A DNA stretch of 24,210 nt from positions 1-24,210 of the IMG/VR virus record IMGVR_UViG_3300044630_006641; one strand, 5' to 3'. Below the pieces are notes generated by a model, which made no database searches, was not told the DNA's origin, and saw only the letters and a list, made by a program, of their open reading frames with translations. The position numbers were made by a program, and so were the translations under genes. This DNA comes from a virus. This document shows, piece by piece, positions 1-7,254 of the stretch. Numbering within the stretch: the stretch's first letter is position 1; each line of letters opens with the position of its first letter.

Positions 1-188
1 ACGCCGGGGCGGTGACAATCTCGGCTCTCGACACCATCGGGACGGATAACGTGCTGGGTGGTGGACTAACTGCGACCATCGCCATTACGGCTGACAACAC
101 CAACGACGCACTCAAGATCGAAGGCACCGGAGTTGCGGCGACCAACATCAAGTGGACGGCGCAGGTCAATATCACTCAAGTCGGGTAA
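1..188 (+). CDS. C-terminal end of a tail/fibre-type structural protein (5' truncated)
   Basis: An open frame enters from the left edge (first full codon at 3) and ends at TAA 186-188, giving about 61 residues. It is rich in Gly, Ala, Thr and Asn with alternating beta-type hydrophobics, and ends in ...KWTAQVNITQVG. Low-complexity beta-rich C-termini of this kind are common in phage tail-fibre and other virion appendage proteins. The next gene starts 8 bases downstream. The assignment as structural is inference from composition and phage context; no domain can be named from this fragment. Confidence 0.6.
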   Translation, partial: AGAVTISALDTIGTDNVLGGGLTATIAITADNTNDALKIEGTGVAATNIKWTAQVNITQVG

Positions 189-196
189 ATACTTTC

Positions 197-1027
197 ATGA
201 AAAAAATCCTGTTCAACTCATCAATGCCCCGCAGCGGCTCCGAATTGCTGCAAGTCCTGCTTCACCAGAACCCGGACATCTACGGCTCCGCTACCTCACC
301 CCTGTTGGAGTTCCTTTACGGGATGCGGGCCAACACCGGGCTGACCGAAGTGCAGTCCCAACCCCGCGACCTCATGCGGACAGCGTTTGCCCGCACCTGC
401 AAGGCCGCTGCCGAGGGCTACTACTCCGCCATCACCGACCGCCCTATCGTGTGCGACAAGAATCGTGGCTGGGCCGCGAACTACAACTGGACGAGCACAT
501 GGGCCGACCAGCCCAAGATGATCGTCATGGTGCGCGACCTCCGGGGCATCATCGCCAGCATGGAGCGCCTCTACCGAAAGAACACCGACACCACGGAGTG
601 CGCGGCCCTTCCGCTGCAACTCGATGCACGGGTTTTCAACTGGCTCAATTTGAACGCCCAGCCGATTGCCAACAACCCGAACGTAGGAGCGCCTCCGGTC
701 GGCCTTGCCCTCAATCGTTTGCGCGGACTGTTCATGGACGGCACCGCCGAGAAGGTTCTTTTCGTGAAGTGCGAGGACTTGACCAAAGCTCCAGCGGCCA
801 CGATGAGCCGCATCTACGCCTACCTCAAGCTCCCGGAGTTCGCCCACGACTTCGACAACATCAGGAAAGAAGTCGAGGAGGACACCAAGCAGTATGGGGT
901 GTTCGGGGATCACAACGTCGTCGGCAAGATTGCCCCTCTGAAAGACTGGAATGGCGTGCTGCCCGACAAGCTCTCCGATGTCATCCGCAAGGACTTCGAC
1001 TGGTATTTCTCCGCCCTCGGCTATTAA
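197..1027 (+). CDS. Sulfotransferase (PAPS-dependent family)
   Basis: 276 aa. The N-terminus FNSSMPRSGSELLQVLLHQNP (in part) matches the 5'-phosphosulfate-binding loop of sulfotransferases (residues 11-18, PRSGSELL; the family usually has PRSGTT/S). VMVRDLRGIIASMERL (about 111-126) matches the 3'-phosphate-binding motif with Arg113 and Ser121. The family transfers sulfate from PAPS to a hydroxyl or amine acceptor. I place the start at ATG 197 rather than at an upstream in-frame ATG at 152, because 152 lies inside the preceding gene and 197 puts the beta-strand and P-loop at the usual place at the N-terminus. The substrate is unknown. Next to a tail-fibre-like gene end, it could modify virion or host-surface glycans (inference). 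Confidence 0.85.
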   Translation: MKKILFNSSMPRSGSELLQVLLHQNPDIYGSATSPLLEFLYGMRANTGLTEVQSQPRDLMRTAFARTCKAAAEGYYSAITDRPIVCDKNRGWAANYNWTSTWADQPKMIVMVRDLRGIIASMERLYRKNTDTTECAALPLQLDARVFNWLNLNAQPIANNPNVGAPPVGLALNRLRGLFMDGTAEKVLFVKCEDLTKAPAATMSRIYAYLKLPEFAHDFDNIRKEVEEDTKQYGVFGDHNVVGKIAPLKDWNGVLPDKLSDVIRKDFDWYFSALGY

Positions 1028-1059
1028 AATCAACCGCAGTAATACAATCAACCACATAT

Positions 1060-1395
1060 ATGTCCCTACTCGATCCGATCGAAAACACCGTCTCGCCCGC
1101 CGCTCAGAAAGCCCGCCAGCTTCGTCAGAGCACCGTGCAGATCTTCAACCAGACCCTCCACCAGTGGGAGCAGGGGATCAATCTCCTCTGGGACGACGCC
1201 AACCCGCAGGCCGTGCTCGACGCACTGGAAGCCGATGGCGGCTCCTCGGTGGAACTCTTCACGCGCTCCAAAGAGCTGGTAGAGTTCCTCGTCGCGCAGA
1301 ATCCGCCCGCGTCGGAGCTGGCTCTCATCAACGCGGCCATTGCGAAGGTGAAGCCGTTCACGGTGGTGGACGGGAAAATCCTGATCACGGTTTAA
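1060..1395 (+). CDS. Small phage protein of unknown function
   Basis: 111 aa, starting MSLLDPIENTVSPAAQKARQ. ATG 1060 is 32 bases after the sulfotransferase stop. Much longer upstream extensions of the frame run through the sulfotransferase gene and are rejected. The N-terminal two thirds look helical (Gln/Leu-rich, VQIFNQTLHQWEQGINLLW) and the C-terminus ends in a probable beta hairpin (VKPFTVVDGKILITV). No family is recognised. It sits between virion-associated and membrane genes and is probably co-transcribed with them. No Shine-Dalgarno sequence is visible. Confidence 0.7.
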   Translation: MSLLDPIENTVSPAAQKARQLRQSTVQIFNQTLHQWEQGINLLWDDANPQAVLDALEADGGSSVELFTRSKELVEFLVAQNPPASELALINAAIAKVKPFTVVDGKILITV

Positions 1396-1401
1396 TCGCC
1401 G

Positions 1402-1932
1402 ATGTTCACACCCGCCAAACTCCTGCCGTGGCCCTGGTGGCGTAGATGGCTCATGCGACTGAAAATCACATGGGGTTACGTCATCGGGCGCGGCTACTGC
1501 TGGTGGGATCTGGAGACCGGCGAACTCTACGGCAACACGGCGATCTGCCGGGTGTATGGGCTGCCGCCTGGAAAATACCCTACGACCTACGAGAGCTTCG
1601 ACGCGATGCTGTGGGCGGACGATGACCGTGTGACGGTGCGGCGTTCTGTGGACAAATCCAAGGAGTTGCGCGCCGTGTTCCACGACACGTTCTGCGCGAA
1701 GGATCAGACGACCGGCGCGATGATTTTGATCAAAGCAAAGGGCTGGTGGCTCTACCGTGACGGAGAACCCGTCGCGATGCTCGGCTGGAACGAGCGAATG
1801 CCTTACTCCCGCAGAAATGAAAACGTGATCCGATTCTCGCAGAGCATGGAACGCAAGTTCGTCGAGGGTGATCGAACGGAGTGCATCGTCATGCTGAAAG
1901 CCTGCCTACCTAGACAATATGCCCGGAAATGA
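1402..1932 (+). CDS. PAS-domain-like protein
   Basis: 176 aa. After a Trp/Arg-rich N-terminus (PWPWWRRWLMRLK), residues about 35-132 follow the PAS (PAS_3-like) pattern: WWDLETGELYGN, then GLPPGKYPTTYESFDAML, then the loop WADDDRVTVRRSVDKSKE that corresponds to the usual hPDDR..v segment, a basic strand and a terminal AMLGWNER strand. PAS domains bind small ligands or mediate protein contacts in signalling. No kinase, cyclase or DNA-binding part follows; after the fold there are only about 40 residues. The start is 6 bases after the preceding stop. A stand-alone PAS fold in a phage is unusual. Fold assignment is by pattern only. Confidence 0.6.
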   Translation: MFTPAKLLPWPWWRRWLMRLKITWGYVIGRGYCWWDLETGELYGNTAICRVYGLPPGKYPTTYESFDAMLWADDDRVTVRRSVDKSKELRAVFHDTFCAKDQTTGAMILIKAKGWWLYRDGEPVAMLGWNERMPYSRRNENVIRFSQSMERKFVEGDRTECIVMLKACLPRQYARK

Positions 1933-2263
1933 AGAAATCCTCCAACTCTTGCGGGAGATGCGGACGAACGCAAACGGCAAAAAAGAAACCGTTGCGTATC
2001 TCGGCATCGCCGTCGGCATCCTCTCCGGGTTCCTGTCGTTCTGGGCCGGGCATGCGGTCACGGGAGAACGGGTCTCCCGGCTGCAGCATGACTTCATCGA
2101 AGCGAAAAGGATGCAAACCGAACTGCACGCCCGGATTGAGAAAGTTGACCGTGAAAACGATAAGGCCATCTCGGAACTGCGGACCAGTGTCGCTGCACAG
2201 CAGACCCAACTGGCGGAAATACGTGCAGATCTGAAGGAACTGTGGCGTACGGTGAAGCCCTAA
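1919..2263 (+). CDS. Single-pass membrane protein with coiled coil
   Basis: 114 aa, overlapping the end of the PAS-like gene by 14 bases. Residues about 26-45 (VAYLGIAVGILSGFLSFWAG) form one transmembrane helix. Residues 50-110 are a charged heptad-rich helix, predicted coiled coil. The first 25 residues are charged. This shape resembles inner-membrane spanins or tail-associated membrane proteins but has no diagnostic motif. Followed by a lipoprotein gene and a second membrane/coiled-coil gene, it may belong to a lysis set (inference). Confidence 0.65.
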   Translation: MPGNEEILQLLREMRTNANGKKETVAYLGIAVGILSGFLSFWAGHAVTGERVSRLQHDFIEAKRMQTELHARIEKVDRENDKAISELRTSVAAQQTQLAEIRADLKELWRTVKP

Positions 2264-2279
2264 AAGCGTTCCAGTACCA

Positions 2280-2549
2280 ATGAAGCTGCATTATATTCTT
2301 ATCTTAACCATGGGGTTGGCTGGATGTCGCACCACGGGCGGAACCGAAACCGCAGTACTACAGCAGAACATCGCACGCATCAATGAGGCAAGCCGGGCGT
2401 CCAGGGCGGATGCCAAGAAGATTAAGGAGCTTAGCCGAACCATTGCTAAAGCAACAGACCATCAGGGTCGGAGCCTCGACATAGCAGACCACAAGCAGGC
2501 TATCCTTGAAGGCTACTTCAAGTGGCTGATGCAACGGAGGAATCAATAA
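2280..2549 (+). CDS. Small lipoprotein, candidate outer-membrane spanin
   Basis: 89 aa. The N-terminus MKLHYILILTMGLAGC is a signal peptide with a lipobox (L-A-G-C, Cys16); the +2 residue is Arg, not Asp, which in Gram-negative bacteria favours outer-membrane sorting. The mature part of about 74 residues is helical and rich in Ala, Arg and Lys. Small lipoproteins beside an inner-membrane coiled-coil protein are typical of two-component spanins (Rz1 type), which disrupt the outer membrane at lysis. It lacks the high proline content of many Rz1 proteins, so the role is inference. Its TAA overlaps the next ATG (TAATG). Confidence 0.65.
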   Translation: MKLHYILILTMGLAGCRTTGGTETAVLQQNIARINEASRASRADAKKIKELSRTIAKATDHQGRSLDIADHKQAILEGYFKWLMQRRNQ

Positions 2550-3169
2550 TGTGTGGCAATTGTGAATATCGGCACGCGTCCGGCGTCAACTGTAGGTACC
2601 GCCTCGGCAGGGCTCCGGCTCGAGTGTGGATGCTCATCATCACAATCTTCACGCTGGCTGGTGCGTTCGCACAGGAACCAGCCCCACCAATGCCAGCCAT
2701 TGACTTTTCCACGTTTACACCGAAAACCGTGGCTCGCATCTTTGACGGTATGCGCAATGCACTTGCGGAGGCGCACCGGCAGCAGAGTATTATCGTACAG
2801 GCGAACGTGGAACTCGGCAAGCGGGCGGCAGACGCAGAGGAGCAGGCTAATATCGCAATCGCGGCAGCTGCCATGGCGGAGAAGGAGGGTGAAACGCTGC
2901 AGGGTACAATTATCGGACTGAGGCAGGAAGTACTGGAACTGGAAGCGAAGATGGCAGCATTACGCAGGTTCTGTCATGCCGTGTTGATAGCTATCTTCGT
3001 GACGGTAACCGCCTTCGTTTGGAGCGTACTGCAGAAGTTCGATGTGGGGCGAATCCCGTTAATTGGTGGGTGGCTGTCCGGGTACGCCGCCATTGCCAGA
3101 GTGATCATTGCTATTGCGGCGGGGTCGGCAGCTGCCACCACCGCATGGGTGATCCTATCCAGAATCTGA
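2549..3169 (+). CDS. Membrane protein with Cys-rich N-terminus and coiled coil
   Basis: 206 aa. I choose ATG 2549 because it overlaps the previous stop (TAATG) and has one of the few clear Shine-Dalgarno sequences in the window (GGAGG, about 8 bases upstream); a start at 2522 is possible. Order: Cys-rich MCGNCEYRHASGVNC, a hydrophobic segment at 27-42 ending LAGAFA that could be a signal peptide, a coiled coil at about 65-135 (Ala/Glu/Gln), a transmembrane helix at about 136-156 and a Gly/Ala-rich hydrophobic C-terminus (about 167-203). No family recognised. Position after a lipoprotein suggests an envelope or lysis role (inference). Confidence 0.65.
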   Translation: MCGNCEYRHASGVNCRYRLGRAPARVWMLIITIFTLAGAFAQEPAPPMPAIDFSTFTPKTVARIFDGMRNALAEAHRQQSIIVQANVELGKRAADAEEQANIAIAAAAMAEKEGETLQGTIIGLRQEVLELEAKMAALRRFCHAVLIAIFVTVTAFVWSVLQKFDVGRIPLIGGWLSGYAAIARVIIAIAAGSAAATTAWVILSRI

Positions 3170-3208
3170 AGTTCGCGGTTGCTGGCCGCACTCCCTAATT
3201 ATCTGGGC

Positions 3209-3775
3209 ATGCGTCCTGCCACTTTCATATCACTGCTCGAAGCAGCGGTTCCTAACCCGAAGTTCCGGGAAGTGGCTCTATGGCTGAAGGTGCACCGCAA
3301 TGCGTGTGACGTACTCCCACCAGACTGGGAAGAACTGACGTTACCGCATGTTGAGATTGAGCACAATACGCCGCGCGTGCCCAAGCGATGTTATGATAAT
3401 GCGCTGGCACTGGCAAGGTTCGACCCACGTTACCAGTTATACGGAGGTTGCGTGGTATGGGACCACAACTACCAGCAGGTTGTGAATTTCGATATCAATA
3501 AGTACTGGGGTACCAGAACCTGTCGAATAGTGCACGCCTTTTGTGTCATTGATGGTAAGATTGCTGACCCAACGTTCGGACTGAACTCGGACGACCACTA
3601 CTTCGGAAAGCTTCTCGATCCCGCACAGTTTAAGGATGATGCGGCGCTGGAATCGTTCCTATATAAATGCTCCGCCGCCTACGATGCAACCTTCCCACAC
3701 GATGAAGCCGTGTTAACGCGCACGTGGGAAGAATGGAATGCAAAGACGAGCAAAAGCAGCACCAATAATACCTAA
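3209..3775 (+). CDS. Leader-tagged protein with Cys-His-Asp peptidase/transglutaminase-like arrangement
   Basis: 188 aa from ATG 3209, the first ATG of the frame (an upstream TTG at 3179 is possible). It begins MRPATFISLLE, the leader peptide shared with seven other ORFs in this window; a cut after Glu11 would release AAVPNP.... The rest contains PKRCYDNAL (Cys61), IVHAFCVIDG (His109) and KIADPTF (Asp120). Cys-Tyr-x-Asn, then His-Ala-aromatic, then Asp-Pro-Thr is the order of a catalytic triad in papain/transglutaminase-like folds. It could be a peptidase, deamidase or cross-linking enzyme; the activity is inferred. The stop overlaps the portal start (TAATG). If packaged in the head it would act in the host after ejection. 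Confidence 0.6.
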   Translation: MRPATFISLLEAAVPNPKFREVALWLKVHRNACDVLPPDWEELTLPHVEIEHNTPRVPKRCYDNALALARFDPRYQLYGGCVVWDHNYQQVVNFDINKYWGTRTCRIVHAFCVIDGKIADPTFGLNSDDHYFGKLLDPAQFKDDAALESFLYKCSAAYDATFPHDEAVLTRTWEEWNAKTSKSSTNNT

Positions 3776-5793
3776 TGACTAAGAATCTCGGCAAATCATA
3801 CTCGCTCTGGTCACTTGCAGGCTGGTTTAAACCGGCTCCAACCAATCTCAGCAAGCAGGAACGGGAAACGGTTAACCGTATGCAGAATGGTCTGTCGTCA
3901 CCATTGCAGGGTGGGATGCAGGAGTATTACATGGGGCAGACGTCACGGAACTCGGACCCACAACAGCACTTTGGAGAAATGGAAGAAATGGCTGGGCACG
4001 AGATTGTTGCTCCGGTTCTCGCCATTTACGCGGAAGAAGCGACGCAGCCAGACTCTTCAAACGGAAAGGTGATCTGGTACGAGTGTGATGATAGTGAGGT
4101 GGAGGAAGATCTCAACAAGATGCTGGAACGGGTCAATGCAGACGATGACGCCTATGCCATCCACTGGGACCTCGCTGCATTCGGTAACAGCTTTCGGCGG
4201 CTCCTGCGTACCGAGGCGAATGGTATCGAGCACATTGTACCGATCCCGGTTTCGCACATTCGCCGCATTTACGACCTCACTACCAAGCGCTTGCTGGGGT
4301 TTAAGTGGGCCGGGCACGAACCCATGCCTGAGCAAGCGGTTCGCCTGACCTCCGGCAGCAAGTCTGAGAACATTTTCCCACCTTGGGACTTTCTCCACTT
4401 CCGCCGCATTACCAGCCGAACAACCTCGGAGTCCGAGTACGGCACGTCCATGGTGGAGCACCTGTTCACGCTCTACCGTCGCATCAAGCTCTCGGTGGAT
4501 CAAATGGTAGTATACAGACTTCACGCCATGCCAAGCCGCTGGATTTGCTGGGTAGATACCGGCACACAGACAGCGGCAGAACAGTCGGATACGCTGACCA
4601 TTTATAGGAACTTCCTGCGATCCACCATGGCGCTCGATGAAAACAAGTTCGAAAGCCGGTTCAACCCACCGGCAATGGACTCCATCCTCTTTTTCCCGAA
4701 GCCAACCGGCGACGAATCGAAGATTGATCAGATGCAGGGTACCAACGATGTGCCAGATGTGCCAGATATTGACCTGTTGACCAAGATGTTCTTCGGTGGT
4801 GCACGCGTACCGCGCAGTTATGTTGGATTCGGCGAAGACGACGGAAGCCTTGCCAACAACTCCCTTGCCAGCAAGGATATTCGTTTTGCCCGGTTGATCC
4901 GGGTGCTCCGGCAGCCTGCCATCAGCGGATACGCCCGGCTGGCTGATATTCAGATGGTGCTCAAGGACAAGGACCCCAGCAAGTACAAGGTAACCGTGCA
5001 GATGAGCAGTATCTCCGCCATCGAGGATGAGGTGAAGGCCGCGACCATTTTGAAGCAGGCCGAGGTTGCCAACGTGGTCTCCGACATTTGTCAGAAGCTG
5101 ACCATTCCAAATAAGGAAATTATCGATCTCGTGTTCCGGGAGTACCTGCACGTTCCGCGCAAGTTTGCAGACGTGGCTAAACTGGCTGCCGCCGTGCAAC
5201 AGGTGGTTGGCGGACCGGAGGGTGCTCCTGGAGGCGGCGGGGGCATGAGTGGGATGCCGATGGGAGGTGGTGGCGGAATTGGTGACGATCTTGGTCTCCC
5301 ACCAGAAGAACCAGAGGGCGCTCCGGAGGTGGAGGTAGACGGTGACCAGCCACCGCCTATCGCCACGACCGGGCAGGAATCGGTAACGGCACTTCAGCAC
5401 ACTATGCTACTGGAATTGCGCACGGCCATTAAGGGGAAGCACAAGCAGCTCATTCCGGAGATGAAGCGCCTCTCCAACACCATGCGGTCCCTGTATCGCA
5501 TCCACGCGACCGGGCGGGTTAGCCTCGTTGAAACCAGCCGAGTGCTACGATCCAAGGACGCCCTGCCGACTGGCAGACGTCTAACCGAAGGCGCGGACGC
5601 GTCCACAATTTACAGTGGTACGGTTCTGACACCGGTTGGCCTCGCTGAGGCTGAGGGCAATACCACCGTGGCGGAGAGTCACCCCGCTGTAAAGGCCGTG
5701 CACGGGATGCGCAAGGCCGCGAGCGGATCGCAGCCGCTGACCGAGCAGGTCAAGGCGGGAAAGATTCGCGTTACCGCACAACTCCACGAATGA
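3775..5793 (+). CDS. Portal protein (T4 gp20-like)
   Basis: 672 aa. The portal forms the dodecameric DNA gate at one capsid vertex and nucleates head assembly. Family features: an N-terminal conserved block (EIVAPVLAIYAEEAT), the core AIHWDLAAFGNSFRRLL, a wing/stem region with YRRIKLSVDQMVVYRL, and FFGGARVPRSYVGFGEDDGS, a strongly conserved portal motif. About residues 480-530 are a Gly/Pro-rich low-complexity linker, followed by a helical tail of about 135 residues. The tail holds two Leu-Thr-Glu tripeptides (603-605 and 655-657), identical to the end of the leader peptides. The start overlaps the previous stop. The tail extension is longer than expected for a simple portal core. Confidence 0.88.
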   Translation: MTKNLGKSYSLWSLAGWFKPAPTNLSKQERETVNRMQNGLSSPLQGGMQEYYMGQTSRNSDPQQHFGEMEEMAGHEIVAPVLAIYAEEATQPDSSNGKVIWYECDDSEVEEDLNKMLERVNADDDAYAIHWDLAAFGNSFRRLLRTEANGIEHIVPIPVSHIRRIYDLTTKRLLGFKWAGHEPMPEQAVRLTSGSKSENIFPPWDFLHFRRITSRTTSESEYGTSMVEHLFTLYRRIKLSVDQMVVYRLHAMPSRWICWVDTGTQTAAEQSDTLTIYRNFLRSTMALDENKFESRFNPPAMDSILFFPKPTGDESKIDQMQGTNDVPDVPDIDLLTKMFFGGARVPRSYVGFGEDDGSLANNSLASKDIRFARLIRVLRQPAISGYARLADIQMVLKDKDPSKYKVTVQMSSISAIEDEVKAATILKQAEVANVVSDICQKLTIPNKEIIDLVFREYLHVPRKFADVAKLAAAVQQVVGGPEGAPGGGGGMSGMPMGGGGGIGDDLGLPPEEPEGAPEVEVDGDQPPPIATTGQESVTALQHTMLLELRTAIKGKHKQLIPEMKRLSNTMRSLYRIHATGRVSLVETSRVLRSKDALPTGRRLTEGADASTIYSGTVLTPVGLAEAEGNTTVAESHPAVKAVHGMRKAASGSQPLTEQVKAGKIRVTAQLHE

Positions 5794-5794
5794 T

Positions 5795-6373
5795 ATGAGC
5801 GTCAAGTCTCCATATGGTGTTCTGGTGCCCGGCGCTGGTGGTAGGATTTTTGAACCAGCGTTGAAGCACCGGTTCGAGGTGGAATTCGAAAACATGGGTG
5901 GAATTAAAGGGTGGGATGCCAATCAGGCGTGGGCGGTTCGCACCTTTAACCCCGGTGGATCTCAAATTGAGGCTGGAGTCGTGCAGGTGCTCAATCAGCA
6001 AATTCGATACCCAAAGAATCTGAGCGCCGGAGATGCGGCGGAATTGGAGTTGATCATGCTCGATGGCAGTACCGCACTGGACGTGATGTGGCGATGGCAT
6101 ATGGCGGTTGGCAATCGCAATCTGACAACAGGTGGAAGCATTGGTCTGCTAACCGATTCATCTTCAAACGGTATCGGGGGCAGTGCTACCGTATATGCCC
6201 TTGGGCCAGATGGTGCGACCAAGATCGGCGGATGGTTACTGGAGAACATTTGGCCATGTTCTATCATTGCTGGTACCTTCGACCAAAGCTCGGAGTCTGA
6301 CCCGCTTGTTCACCGTGTTCGGTTCGAAGTAAATCGCGTCACCTTGCTTGGGCGCGGTGGGAGGTCGGTATGA
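5795..6373 (+). CDS. Tail tube protein (T4 gp19-like)
   Basis: 192 aa, directly after the portal gene. The N-terminal region RFEVEFENMGGI and the long alternating beta strands (AWAVRTFNPGG, QQIRYPKNLSAGDAAELELIMLDG, LVHRVRFEVNRVTLLGRG) fit the beta-barrel fold of contractile-tail inner tube subunits. These stack as hexameric rings inside the sheath. Length is slightly over the usual 160-170 residues. No sheath gene is adjacent, so the classical sheath-tube-portal order is not kept here. Its TGA overlaps the ATG of the next small gene. Confidence 0.75.
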   Translation: MSVKSPYGVLVPGAGGRIFEPALKHRFEVEFENMGGIKGWDANQAWAVRTFNPGGSQIEAGVVQVLNQQIRYPKNLSAGDAAELELIMLDGSTALDVMWRWHMAVGNRNLTTGGSIGLLTDSSSNGIGGSATVYALGPDGATKIGGWLLENIWPCSIIAGTFDQSSESDPLVHRVRFEVNRVTLLGRGGRSV

Positions 6374-6516
6374 AGGCTGACCCGTCCTGCCACCCCGTAT
6401 TTCCGAAGGAGCCGTCCGCTGTATATCGGTCGATGAAGCCGATACGGATGCGCATGCGCGTAGGCAAGCTGATTAAGGAGATTCGGCGCATCACGGCGGA
6501 CCCGCCTCGGAAGTAG
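6370..6516 (+). CDS. Small basic protein
   Basis: 48 aa beginning MKADPSCHPVFPKEPSAV and ending in an Arg/Lys-rich helix (IRMRMRVGKLIKEIRRI). It is supported mainly by its ATGA overlap with the tail-tube stop and by ending just before a promoter. The basic helix could bind nucleic acid or a virion partner. No family is recognised. Confidence 0.5.
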   Translation: MKADPSCHPVFPKEPSAVYRSMKPIRMRMRVGKLIKEIRRITADPPRK

Positions 6517-6520
6517 GTAC

Positions 6521-6549
6521 TTGACAGGCGTTCGTTCTTCTGCTAAGGT
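6521..6549 (+). promoter_or_regulatory. Promoter of the shared-spacer class
   Basis: TTGACA at 6521-6526, a 17-base spacer containing GCGTTCGTTCTTCTGC, and TAAGGT at 6544-6549. The ATG of the next gene is at 6557, 8 bases after the -10 element, so the expected transcript starts at or next to the start codon. The spacer is nearly identical to that of promoters at 12124, 22102-22130 (-) and 22544-22572 (-). The -10 is a poor match on its own; the shared spacer makes the call. Confidence 0.7.
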
Positions 6550-6556
6550 ATGCAGT

Positions 6557-6943
6557 ATGAACAAAACACTTCAAATCGCGCAGGAATTCAAGACACTCGC
6601 CGAAGCGGTTGCCGCAGCGGTCGCCAACCAATCACTCGATCTGAGCTACAACCCGGCAGAGGCTGCCCGCAAGGTGAAGGACTGCGACAGTGGATATCAC
6701 CGGGATCGTGGCGTTACCGCTGCCTTTCTCACTGATGACGGCGTCTATTACGTTTATGAGTCCGGCGGCATGAGCCTGCTACACAAATTCGAACCATTCA
6801 TCTCCTGCCTGAGCGACAGCGGGTTCCACATTGCGCAGATTGCGCCGGGTCGCACGAGCATCGTGATCAGCGAGTTTGTTATCAAGAAGACTGCCGAAGG
6901 GCGCGACTTCTTTCGTGGTCACCCTGAATTCCTCGCCGCCTGA
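6557..6943 (+). CDS. Unknown protein behind a leaderless promoter
   Basis: 128 aa, MNKTLQIAQEFKTLAEAVAA.... ATG 6557 is chosen because it lies 8 bases after the -10 element; the frame's earlier start at 6521 would fall inside the promoter. The first 50 residues are helical, the rest is alpha/beta (GVTAAFLTDDGVYYVYESGG, RTSIVISEFVIKK). No family is recognised. Being driven by the same promoter class as repair and helicase genes suggests early expression (inference). Confidence 0.65.
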   Translation: MNKTLQIAQEFKTLAEAVAAAVANQSLDLSYNPAEAARKVKDCDSGYHRDRGVTAAFLTDDGVYYVYESGGMSLLHKFEPFISCLSDSGFHIAQIAPGRTSIVISEFVIKKTAEGRDFFRGHPEFLAA

Positions 6944-6945
6944 CC

Positions 6946-7254
6946 GTGACTAACAGCATTCCTCCGCGTATGATTATTGCTATTGCAGATTCCAGCACCT
7001 CAAGCATCACGAACGGTGATGTTATCAATGGTGTTGTGCGGCATTGTTACACTCACGCCGATATTGATTCCAGTCATTGGTTGGCCGTAGTATACGACGA
7101 CGGCTCCGACGAAACGTTAACTGCGAACATCCTGAACCGCATTCAGGCGCGTCATAACCCTCGCCGATTTACGCATTCTGGATTACTGCCGAGGTTAGCA
7201 AAGCTTCCGGATCGTCCCAACCGGTGGCTAACTCCAACCTATGCAAAAATCTAA
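6946..7254 (+). CDS. Unknown small protein
   Basis: 102 aa from GTG 6946, two bases after the previous stop; an ATG at 6970 (MIIAIADSS) is the alternative. GDVINGVVRHCYTHADIDSSHWLAVVYDDGSDETL looks like a small beta-barrel, with a Pro/Arg-rich C-terminus. The stop overlaps the next ATG (TAATG), so it is probably translated in series with its neighbours. Function unknown. Confidence 0.55.
   Translation: MTNSIPPRMIIAIADSSTSSITNGDVINGVVRHCYTHADIDSSHWLAVVYDDGSDETLTANILNRIQARHNPRRFTHSGLLPRLAKLPDRPNRWLTPTYAKI

Noticed and set aside
296-1057. 253-aa open frame on the minus strand
   Set aside because: Antisense to the sulfotransferase gene; composition typical of a shadow frame.
133-1059. N-terminal extension of the 111-aa protein through the sulfotransferase gene
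   Set aside because: Runs out of frame across a well-supported gene; Arg/Pro-rich low-quality sequence.
4057-5400. 447-aa open frame on the minus strand
   Set aside because: Antisense to the portal gene, which has strong family motifs; no recognisable protein features.
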